Assembly: GCA_905250125.1 (NCBI GenBank)
Contig: CAJNOL010000301.1
Location: forward strand, 102,145 to 166,144
Length of the DNA stretch: 64,000 nucleotides
DNA from: Rotaria sordida
Lineage: Eukaryota > Rotifera > Eurotatoria > Philodinida > Philodinidae
Direction of reading: 5' to 3'
Both the position numbers and the translations under genes were made by a program. The notes under the pieces are model-generated. The model saw nothing but the letters and a program-made list of their open reading frames with translations, was not told the DNA's origin and ran no database searches. How positions within the stretch are numbered: the first letter of the stretch is position 1; each line of letters starts with the position of its first letter. Shown here in pieces: positions 1 through 9,058 of this stretch.

Positions 1-672
1 GAAAATACTTGAAACTCAGTTTTAAATGCTGATTCAGAATATCATATTAGTTTCACTCAGATCACATCTTTTCTGATCGAAATCTACTAAATACTAATCA
101 AAAAAATATAAAATCAAGTCTAAAAAAATAGTATCCTTAGAATTTTTCTTGATGGTCAATGTTTTTTCCTCAGTAGTGTTATACCGTTTATTCGGTCCGA
201 TGATTTTACCCTTTTTCTAAGATTTGGCTCATCCCTGAGAAGAAATAGGGGGAGGCTTCTGCACGTTATTCCCACCTCCCTCCCCTTGGTAATATATGGA
301 TAGCTGTCTATTGAGAAAAAATCTTTGTAAACGAAGTTTCTTTCGGGCCCGGGCGGGCCTAAACAATGTTCGGACCACTTTGGGCTGGGCCAGGCCATAA
401 TAAAAGTGGCTCGATTTCGAGGTCTGCAGTATACGTGTGCCAGTCATAGACTGTTTCAACCGAGTTACGCACAGCAGAAACAAGTGCTATAGGACTAATT
501 CTACTGGAAATTACTTTCGGATATCTTATATGAGAGTTTAACATAGAAGAAACCTAATTTTTCGAAGGAGCCGATTTCAACAGTTATTGACCGTGTTCCT
601 ATTTTAAAAAAAATTGATCTTTTATGTTAATCTATCTTTTCTTTTCAAGCAACATTTTGCGCATTGTATACA
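1..672. other. Intergenic, with a GC-rich palindromic patch
   Basis: No convincing gene is seen. Most of the stretch is AT-rich. Around 340-400 there is a contrasting GC-rich patch made of GGGCCC/GGGCGGGCC/GGGCTGGGCC-like words. It resembles other GGGCTC/GGGCC patches in this window (about 22630-22700 and 49030-49080), so it is probably repeat-derived. Short minus-strand open frames here lack any recognisable domain and run through this patch. Confidence 0.45.
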
Positions 673-909
673 ATGAATGAACAAATAGAAAATGAAGGTA
701 TATTAAATGTATATGAATTAGCAAAATTTTATTATTTAAAACGACCAGGAATTTGGCGCCATCACGTAGGGCAAAAAAAAATTTCTTTTTAATAAAAAAC
801 AAAGCCTTTTTTTTTCTCTTTTCTATAGGGTGATTTATTATTTTTATATCGATGTGCAGAAATTCTTTTTCGTGAATATAAATTATCAAATTACGATCAT
901 CGTTGTTGA
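673..909 (+). CDS. Small two-exon protein of unknown function (57 aa)
   Basis: I do not recognise this protein. Exon 1 is 673-765 and begins at ATG; exon 2 is 829-909 and ends at TGA. The 63-bp intron starts GTAGGG and ends in a T-rich tract plus CTATAG, and joining preserves phase 0. The conceptual protein is 57 aa, with a charged N-terminus followed by aromatic-rich, probably helical stretches (YELAKFYYLKRPGIW and FLYRCAEILFREYK). There is no signal peptide or membrane segment. Codon choice (A/T-ending) matches the real genes nearby. It may be the 3' part of a larger gene, or a fragment: an open stretch at about 1061-1200 (RIVQLYEWNG...) could be a further exon if splicing used the GTTGTT at 902. 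Confidence rests only on the clean splice and phase. Confidence 0.4.
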
Positions 910-1434
910 TCAACTTTTCCATGATAAATAGATACTGATTTGTTAATATATACCAAAAAATATTGTCTCAATATTTATATGATATAATAATCGAAACTCA
1001 TGTAATTATTATTGATAAACATTTTGCAACACATTATTTTTTTTTTTTTTTGTGTAATAGTTAATTATTATATATCACGAATAGTTCAGTTATATGAATG
1101 GAATGGTCACTTTTCTCTTTTGCTTTATTTTTTCTTTTCAGGAAAAACAGTACTTTTATTATTAATTTTATTTTATAACGTATCATCTTTTTTCTCTTAG
1201 TGTGTCAGATATATAGTATTAATGAAGAGGTGTCGTTTCTTTTTTTTTTTTTTTTTGTATATTGTATTTTTGTCTTTTGATGATGCATGTCGTTAGAGAG
1301 AAATGATGAATATGTACACAACTTTTTTTTTTCTTTCTATTTTTAAATATATAATTTAGTATAACAAATTCATTTTTTTGTTACATTGAAAAGTAATGAG
1401 AAAAGAACTCAGTGCTAACGAAGGTTTTTATACG
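910..1434. other. Intergenic, AT-rich, possible exon remnant
   Basis: This stretch is poly-T rich. An open frame at 1061-1200, preceded by an acceptor-like TGTGTAATAG, encodes YYISRIVQLYEWNG and then a hydrophobic tail. It could be a terminal exon of the small gene upstream, but no supporting homology is visible. Nothing else is supported. Confidence 0.25.
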
Positions 1435-2584
1435 TTAAGGGCCCCCCACCCCTCTAAATTTTTTTTTTCCCCAGAACACTCAATCTTACTGAAATTTTTA
1501 TTGAATATGTATCTGACCATTGATAGTTCTCAGTAAAAATTTGAGCTCATAATATTGAGTTTTCCGCGAGTTATTGTAACATCAAGGGTCAAAAGTAGGT
1601 GTCTGTGTGTCAAAGATTTTGTTTTCAATTTTAGTGATACGGACCTCGGGATGGTGTCAAAATGTAGAGAAGACCTGCCCCTACAACCTAACAAAGCCGG
1701 ATTTTTGAAAAAAAAAAATTAATTTTTTTAGACAGTTTTTTCGAAAAACCTAGATCAATTTTTTAGAAAACTCGAGTTTTTTGTAAACAAATAAATTGAA
1801 AACAAAAATTCTGGCTTTGTTAGGTTGTAGCACTGATATTTACCTTCATTTTAAAACCTTCCCGAGCATTCTACCATTTAAAATGGCGGAGAAATCTTTG
1901 ACACACAGTCAAAGAAAACGAAAAAAAACAGTTTCGAGAAAAACACAAAACAATTTTTTCTTTGATTATCGCGATTTTTTCGTTTAAAAATGGTAGTGAA
2001 TAAACAAGAAGGCAGTTTATTATAGGTTATCGACTATGGCGAATCGTATGAGCACATGGAGAGATATGTGTGACGTAGTTTTTTTTTTACGTGTAAGCGT
2101 TGGTCTCACGAAAAACCATCAAAAACCACTGGTTTTTGAAAAAATCTATAAAATTACTTGAATTTAATATGTATAATGAAACTAGTGTTTTGAATCAGAT
2201 ATTACGAAACAAAACATTCAATTTTCTGTTGCCGAGTGGGCAAAAGAAAATTAATGACTTATTCTTGTGTTTATTGTATAAAAAAACATACAACGAAATT
2301 CGCGGGTTCATGCTCAGTCATCACCACCTGGCTCGTAAGCATCATCCTCTTCAGTTTCACCTTCTTCACTCTCTATTGATTTCAATAACTGAAGTTTTCG
2401 AAAAAAAAATTTTTGATGCAGGGGTCTTCAGAAAAACCGTTGTAAAACCCTCAAAACCCATCGAAAAACCAATAAATTATAGTGCATTCGAAAGTAGAGA
2501 TAATGGGCTATCTAACTATGTATAAATCTAAAAATCGATATTTTTGTCGAAAATTCCTTTTTTTTGAGGGGTGGGGGCCCTTAA
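1435..2584. mobile_element. Non-autonomous inverted-repeat element with TTAA target duplications
   Basis: The element is bounded by TTAA at 1435-1438 and TTAA at 2581-2584. Immediately inside are near-perfect terminal inverted repeats: GGGCCCCCCACCCCTC at 1439-1454 and its reverse complement GAGGGGTGGGGGCCC at 2566-2580, differing by one C. TTAA duplications are the hallmark of the piggyBac superfamily, but the GGG-first terminus is not the classic CCC start, so the assignment is tentative. Inside, a second imperfect inverted repeat (arms about 1604-1715 and 1797-1908, sharing TGTGTCAAAGATTT and ACAACCTAACAAAGCC) can form a hairpin. An open frame at 2100-2525 (starting at TTG) shows no transposase feature. 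About 1.14 kb between duplications; likely a MITE-like passenger mobilised in trans. Confidence 0.7.
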
Positions 2585-3133
2585 AAGAATCTTTAAACAT
2601 CTTGGTAACGTATAATAAAACTAAAGAAGTTGTAATAGAAGAATCCTTGTTCTGATAGAATATGAGAGAGAATATTTAGGAAGAGAAAATCTCTCCAAAT
2701 ATCAAATCACTTTTCGACCGAGACGATGCTTATTTGACGAGTAGTAGAAAGGCGATCATAGTGATTTTTGTTGAAAAAATTCAATAAAGTTTCGAGCGAA
2801 TGTAGACTCGAAAAATCAAATCATTCTAGACTTTTCTATTACTCATTAAATGAATATCGTCTTGATTGAAAAGTAATTTCATATCTGCAGAAATTACCTA
2901 GCTTAACCTTTCGCTGTTGACAATAACTAATTAATTTTGAGAAAATTTTAATTCAATGTTAATTTTTAGAGGCACACACATCTGAGTGACATCCTCCCCC
3001 ACGACAGATATTGATATACGATCACAGACTGTATATCAATAATGTCTTGTTATAGTATATGACCTGCTTTCACAGCACATTTTAATCTCGTAGAGATTTT
3101 TTGATTGAATGTTTATACTTGTAGAGAATACTA
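2585..3133. other. Intergenic upstream of the first hydrolase gene
   Basis: It contains one small foldback element (listed separately) and otherwise AT-rich sequence. The promoter of the hydrolase gene presumably lies here, but no core motif can be called with confidence. Confidence 0.4.
2704..2879. repeat. Small foldback element (about 175 bp), copy 1
   Basis: The left end (AAATCACTTTTCGACCGAGACG) is mirrored at the right end (ATCGTCTTGATTGAAAAGTAATTT), and a CTATTACTCATTAAATG segment pairs with the left GACGAGTAGTAG region. A shorter relative with the same ends lies at 18586-18669 in a BICD intron. The left terminal word resembles the 4905-5606 family (AAATYAYTTTT..CGAGAC), so the families may be related. 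Confidence 0.55.
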
Positions 3134-4546
3134 ATGATTATAACAGAACTTAATATTCCATGTGTATGGGGTGGTATTTTAAAAGGAATATTACTCAAGA
3201 ATGATACAATAGTGACTAGTGAATATAATAAAATCACTACGAAAATTATTGGTATTCATGGATGGCTTGATAATTTTAATTCATTACTACCTATGGTAGA
3301 AAAATTAATAGATCATCATCCAAGTAAGTCTTAACATGTGTCAAGAGGAAAAATAAGAATAATGTTATTATTAAATAATAGATTATGAAATCTATTTATA
3401 TGATCGTGCTGGTCATGGATTTTCTAGTCATCTTCCAAAAGGTTTTGATTATTCGCATGCACATAATCTTGAAGATCTACGTATTGTTGTTCAAGGTTAG
3501 TATTTATTGACAAGAAAAAAAAAAGGTTTAATATAATTCTCTTGTTAAGCTCTTGGTTGGAATAAAGAAAAATTTTCTATTATTGGTCATAGTTATGGAG
3601 CAATTCTTGGAATGATAGTTAAGTCTTTTGTATAATTGATATTATAAACATAATCTTTATTTTCATTTAGTATGCAGCAAGTTATCCAGACGATATTGTA
3701 TGTCTTGTTGCTATTGATGCTTTAGTTCGACCACATGTATCATCAGATTTATTCTGGACAACTATTGGTTCTCGTATTGATAATAGTTTACAATATTTAA
3801 GTCGTAAATCGAAAACCTATACAGATGAATTAACATTTGAAAAAGCAGTTGAACAGTTCGTAGACAAAAAAAAAATCCATAGTCTAAAATATAATGAAAT
3901 ATATTTATTTTAGTACAAAGAATAGTAGACCTGGTATTACTGATGAAGCTGCTAAATTATTAACTGAACGAGCAGTTCGTCGAGATTCAGGTTTATTATC
4001 ATTATATATTTTTCTTGTAGGCAAAGTTTTTTTTTTTTAATATTCTAGATAATAAATTACATTTTACTCGCGATGAATCATTGAAATTAGTTAGTATTAT
4101 AATAAGTATTGTATTAAAAAAAACGTATCATTCTCTTTTCATTTTCATAGTTATCACTTTTTCCATTCACTGATAATATGGTTGAAAATGTTGTTCAAGC
4201 AATGAAAGGATCTATTCTTTTTATTGGGTATATTCTTGTATAGTAGAATAATAAAAATGATTGATTTTTTATTTAAAGTGCAACTAATCCTCAATGGCCT
4301 AGACCATCTAAAACAATTGATTTACTTAAAAAATATCATCTTAATGTGAATAAGCAATGCTAATTTATTTAATGATTTTAAAAAATGTTTTTTTTTTCTC
4401 TTTTTTAGTTTGAAATGACTTTAATTGATGGACCACATCATTTTCATATGACACATATTGATGAAGTTGTTAATCGAATTGAACAATATTTTGACAAATA
4501 TCTTCAACAATCTTCGATAACAATGATACAACATAGTCAATTGTGA
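3134..4546 (+). CDS. SERHL-like: Serine hydrolase-like protein, alpha/beta hydrolase (copy A of tandem array)
   Basis: Nine exons: 3134-3323, 3382-3495, 3550-3617, 3671-3855, 3914-3990, 4049-4089, 4151-4227, 4279-4345, 4409-4546. They join in phase into 318 aa, close to vertebrate SERHL2 (about 314 aa). Landmarks are HGWLDN (oxyanion/strand region), DRAGHGFSSH, the nucleophile elbow GHSYG, and a C-terminal GPHHFHM carrying the catalytic His. The family is a peroxisome/cytosol-associated alpha/beta hydrolase with poorly known substrates. The ATG is followed directly by the conserved LNIPCVWGG. The exon 4 donor differs from its paralogues (GTTCGTAG) but keeps frame. Copies B and C follow on the same strand with the same intron positions, showing tandem duplication. 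AATAAA lies about 70 bp after the stop. The gene appears functional. Confidence 0.88.
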
Positions 4547-5903
4547 TTGATTTTAAAATATCAGATTTATTTGTTTGTTCTTTTTCTTTTTCTATAATTT
4601 ATTTTAATATAAAAAATAAATGATTTCATGATTGAATATTACGTTTTATCTAAGCTGATGTTTTATCTCAAGATAAAATCTTCTCAACTTTTTGCTAGTT
4701 GTTGTAGTTACGAACAGGTTTCTATCAAGTTTATAATACTTAGAAAACGTCTCCCAAGACAGATATTTGAATTATAATGTCAATCGTCTCTTCCTTATGT
4801 CGAAGACGAAAGAAATCTATCTTTGATGGATTTATTACAAAATCCGAAGCATCTTAATGGAAGACATTCCAAACATAAGAATTCAATAGGAATTATTTGA
4901 GTGACAGTTCGCCAATTGAATAATTACTTTTGAATCGAGACTATATGCATGATGTAGATCCAAATAAGCTATGAATACCATGGTAATGGAAAGCTCGATT
5001 GGACTTACGACGCTGGAGAAACGAGAATATTCTGTACTTTTTTTTTTCATGAAAAAATTGTCTTGAGAAAGAAACACAAAATAAAGTACAATTTCCGCTA
5101 TTTTCGTTGTGTAAATTTGATTTTTTTTTCTAATTGTTTATTGTTTTAAGACAATATTCCCATCCGAAAATATAGTCAATAGATAGATACTACTTGAAGC
5201 TATACAGTTGGTTACAAAAATCCAAAAATTTTGAGTCAAGAAAGAGGAAGATATTCTTAATGAGAGTAGTTTATTATGAAAGTTTCAGGTCTTTCGATTT
5301 GTTTCTCTGAAATCCATTGGTTTATTTAAGTGATGTAAAGGAGATGATATTATCATGGTTGTATCTTAGGGTAAGAACAGCGACAGAATCTGAAAAACTA
5401 GACTTGTTTCTATGCAATGTTTTAAGTCGAAATCTGAAAATCAGTTTTTCTATTACTACGTTATTCATTTAAAAAATGCCGTAAAAGTACAGTATCTTCG
5501 CAGCAATAAGCGAAGAGCTCTTTTTCAGGATATTCATAATTCATTTGGATCTACCTAATACACATAGCTCTCTACTCAAAAAGCGATTGAATAGTTGGAG
5601 ATCTTCCCTTGTTAGACTTATTGCTAGCTAAAATATGTAGTTAAGAATGTCCGTTTCAACTAAAAAATGAAATTTCGGGAAGTTTTTCCACGATCAATAA
5701 ATCTTGATAGCAATACTTTTTATTACATCAAGACTTGAAATACATACAATAGAACTACAGGCTTCGATCATTCATCTACACTGTCATGAATGTTGTAACA
5801 TTCAAGTAGAGAATGTAAAACTTTTTTAAATAATTTAAAATCTTGTTTAACATTATTGCATTGATAAAAAAATTGGTCTTTGTTATTTTCAGAAAATCTA
5901 TCA
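4547..5903. other. Spacer between hydrolase copies A and B
   Basis: No gene is seen. The centre (about 4905-5606) is an inverted-repeat element of a family present three times in this window. The rest is AT-rich, with the copy A polyadenylation region at its start and the copy B promoter at its end. TTTTCAG just before the copy B start codon could be an acceptor for a 5' UTR intron. Confidence 0.5.
4905..5606. mobile_element. Inverted-repeat element, family 2, copy 1
   Basis: The left arm (about 4905-4980, containing CTTTTGAATCGAGACTATATG and GTAGATCCAAATAAGC) pairs with a right arm at about 5525-5606 (GGATCTACC..GCTCTCTACTC..GTTGGAGATC). The same arms, in the same arrangement, recur at 51281-51557 and 57668-58050, where a shared interior word (CAGTATCT..AGCAATAAGC) is also present. 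No open frame is visible, so it is non-autonomous. The exact ends and target duplication are uncertain. Confidence 0.6.
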
Positions 5904-7960
5904 ATGGTAACAAAATTGAATATACCTTGTGTATGGGGTGGTCATTTAGCTGGAATTTTATTAAAAAATCATGCTGCGGCATCAGTCAAGACACCAACAA
6001 CGAAAATCATCGGTATTCATGGATGGCTTGATAATCTTAATTCATTATTACCATTAGCAGAAAGATTAATAGATCGTCATCCAAGTAAGTTTTAATACTT
6101 GTTGAAAAAAAAATTTTATTATCCAATGATAGATTATGAAATCTATTTATATGATCGTGCTGGACATGGATTTTCTAGTCATCTTCCAAAAGGTTCTGAT
6201 TATTCACATGCTTATAGTCTACGAGATCTTCGTACTGTTGTTCAAGGTTAGTATTTATTGACAAAAAAAAAAAAGGTTTAATATAATTCTCTTGTTAAGG
6301 TCTTGATTGGAATAAGGAAAAATTTTCTTTAATTGGTCATAGTTATGGAGGACATATTTCATTTACAGTAAAGTTCTTTTCTTTGATTATTTTCTATTGA
6401 TATATTTGTTTATTTCATAGTATGCAGCAGCTTATCCAGAAGAAATTTCATGTCTTGTTACACTTGATTCTATTATTAGAGGCGAATTTTCATCGGAACC
6501 TTTATGGGAAAATGTTGCTACGCGAATTGATAAAAATATAGAATATCATAGTAAATCACCTAAATCGTATCAAAAAGAATTAACATATGAAAAAGCTATT
6601 GAATTGTAAGTAGAAATCAATTAGATAACAAAATTTCATATATATATCTATTAATCTTCAATCTTGGATTGAAAGGTTAATAGAGTCAATCTCGGATTTA
6701 TCTAGACAAATCTTAGATTGAATATATTTTTAATTTGATCAATCCGAGAATGATCTGAATTAATGTTCATTCGATATCGAATCCTAGATTGGATGCTAGC
6801 ATATAAATATATTTTTATTACATTTAAAGAGTAAGAAGTTCAAGACGTGGTATTGATGATGAATCAGCGAAATTACTTGCCGAACGATCAATCGATCGAG
6901 ATAAACGTTAGTAGAAATTCTATTTTTCTTTGTTATTTTCTTTTCTCAAATAATATACTTTAGATAATAAATTATATTTTACACGAGATGAATCATTAAA
7001 AAATGTTAGTAAAATTGATTAAAGATAAAAATAAAATTTCGCTTTTATTTTTCATAGTTGCATTTATTACCATTTACTCAACATTCAGCTGAAGACGCAA
7101 TTAAAGCTATTCAAGCATCAGTTCTTTGTATTGGGTATTAATAATTATTATCCGTTTCAAAATAAAGAAGATCTTACGGTTATCTCTAAATAACTTTCGA
7201 TAGGAAGAAGATAGAGAGCTACAGTTTTCACTATTGGAAAGTGGAGTTTTGGGAAGGGGAGGAGGCATTGAGACAGATCGAAATCCGATTGGTCAACACT
7301 GGATCGATCAGATGAATTCTTAGAGAAAAACCTTACAACTCTTGAACAGAACAAGGCATGGATTAGAGAGATATTCACAAGGTGATATTTTCATGCCCTG
7401 ATCAGACAGGGTAGGATAGATTATCCTACCTAACGGATGTTTTTGCATTGTATTTTTCAATCGAATTCAAAATTATGCCTTCAAAGTACCTATGGAGTAG
7501 TTGAATCACTATTTTCAAAATGTTCACGAAGAATCCACCTGATTGATCAACTTTTGACTAATCAGATATTGATATGCTTGATTGCTCTCAAGATTCATAT
7601 CGAAGGTCTCTATCTTCTTTCAATCGAAAGTTATTTACAAAACCTTTTAAGGTTTCTTGTATTTTGATATGAATAATAGTTTACTTGAATTTATATGATG
7701 TTTAATATTTTTAATTTTCTATATTAAGAATGCTTAATCCTCGATGGTCTGTATCTAAAAGTTCAGTTGAATTATTAAAAAAACATATTCCTAATGTAAG
7801 TAATCAATATATATGTATTCATAATGAATTATTACAACTAATTTTTCTTCTATTATAGTTTGAAATGATATTAATCGATGGATCTCATTATTTTCATATG
7901 GCAAAAGTTGATGAAGTTTCGAAACATATCGATCAATATTTTAATAAATATCTTAAATAA
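5904..7960 (+). CDS. SERHL-like: Serine hydrolase-like protein, alpha/beta hydrolase (copy B)
   Basis: Nine exons: 5904-6084, 6133-6246, 6300-6367, 6421-6605, 6830-6906, 6964-7004, 7058-7134, 7729-7795, 7859-7960. The spliced protein is 303 aa with the same exon phases as copy A. It keeps LNIPCVWGG, HGWLDN, DRAGHGFSSH, nucleophile GHSYGG and the C-terminal His region GSHYFHM. Exon 2 and the following intron are almost identical to copy A although other exons differ clearly, suggesting gene conversion. Intron 4 is enlarged and intron 7 (594 bp) carries an inverted-repeat insertion. The stop codon is 10 bp from a 924-bp inverted-repeat element, so the 3' UTR must read into it. I chose ATG 5904 because upstream in-frame sequence has no ATG and the conserved start follows at once. 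Probably functional. Confidence 0.87.
7187..7637. mobile_element. Inverted-repeat insertion in intron 7 of hydrolase copy B
   Basis: AAATAACTTTCGAT..GAAGAAGATAGAGA at 7187-7216 is mirrored by TCTCTATCTTC..ATCGAAAGTTATTT at about 7608-7637. Further inside, TTCGAAATCCGATTGG..CAGATGAATTCTT pairs with GAAGAATCCACCTGATTG..CTAATCAGAT. Paralogues A and C lack this segment at the same intron position, which confirms an insertion of about 450 bp. No coding capacity is seen. Confidence 0.6.
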
Positions 7961-7970
7961 TCATTTTCTA

Positions 7971-8894
7971 CTTAGGGCATACCAAAAGTACTGGCAGTGA
8001 CACTTTAATACCCTATAGTAGACTTTAAGAAACTTTCTTTCTATATAGTCTGATAGAGAAAAAAATGCTCTATCTTTCTATACTATTTGATCGTACTTCA
8101 GCTAATCTCATAATATTAAATTATCCATAAAACCTATTTCGGCCGATTATGTGCTGGTTGTACTAGATTACAACGTGTGAGAACAGACTAGTTTTCAATC
8201 CCTCAAGACATTGTATGAACAACCAAAATATACCATAAGATGCAGCGTGAAAAGCTCTACAATTTACATAAGGCCATTTATTTTATAGCTGCACTTTTTG
8301 CTTTCAAAATCGATAAAGTTTTGAGGGATCAAATTTTTGGTATTGAGAAAATTGGTCGCATAGAATTTTCCTTTTTTTGAAAACAATTACAATAAGCTTT
8401 ACTGTATAGATTGTAGAGCTTTTCACGCTGCATCTTGTGGTATATTTTGTTTTTCTTTTGGTAAAGCATATCAGGTGATAAACAATGAAATAACAAAAAT
8501 GAATTCGTTGTGTATCGAAAACATTGTCTTTTTCGCATCTTCACAATTTGATTGCTCCAAATTTTGTCGATTTCGAAAACAAAAATTGCAGCTATAAAAT
8601 AAGTGGTCGTATGCAAATTGTAGAGCTTTTCACGCTGCATCTTATAGTATATTTTGGTTATTAATACAACTAGTAAGAAATCGAAAACTGCAATGCAAAA
8701 CTTACAACCAGCATATAACCAGCCGAAATTGGTTTTATAGATAATTTAATACTATGAGATTAGTTGAAGTACGATCAAATAGTATAGAAAGATAGAGCAT
8801 TTTTTTCTCTATCAGACTATATAGAAAGAAAGTTTCTTAAAGCCTACTATAGGGTATTAAAGTGTCACTGCCAGTACTTTTGGTATACCCTAAG
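7971..8894. mobile_element. Long terminal-inverted-repeat element flanked by TA, family 1, copy 1
   Basis: TIRs of about 190 bp (7971-8160 and 8704-8894) begin CTTAGGGCATACCAAAAGT and end with the reverse complement. Both ends are flanked by TA (7969-7970 and 8895-8896), as expected for Tc1/mariner-type integration. Subterminal words GCAGCGTGAAAAGCTCTAC occur inverted around 8240 and 8410, and again near 8625. No transposase frame is visible (the 8329-8640 minus frame is repeat-derived). The copy at 61627-62544 has the same termini, flanks and length; a diverged relative sits in the large intron of hydrolase copy C. Confidence 0.78.
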
Positions 8895-9058
8895 TAGTTT
8901 TACATCTATTAGAAAAATATTCTTTGTTTGATTTGATTATATTCTATCATATTAAAATTTCAAAAATTCATTTTGATTGTTGGTTGTTTTTTTTAATTAA
9001 AACAAATAGAAAGATCTATTTACAAATCTAAGAGTAGGCTTTTTTTTAGTATTTATTG

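Noticed and set aside
156..544. Overlapping minus-strand open frames of 61-84 codons
   Set aside because: They overlap in different frames across a GC-rich repeat patch and show no domain or splice structure.
2100..2525. 141-codon open frame inside the TTAA element as a transposase
   Set aside because: It starts at TTG, is far too short, has no DDE-type motif and has Lys/His-rich low-complexity content. Element-internal chance frame is more likely.
8329..8640. 103-codon minus-strand frame as a gene
   Set aside because: It encodes the same repeat word twice ([20 protein letters not shown]), because it runs through inverted copies of the family 1 subterminal sequence.
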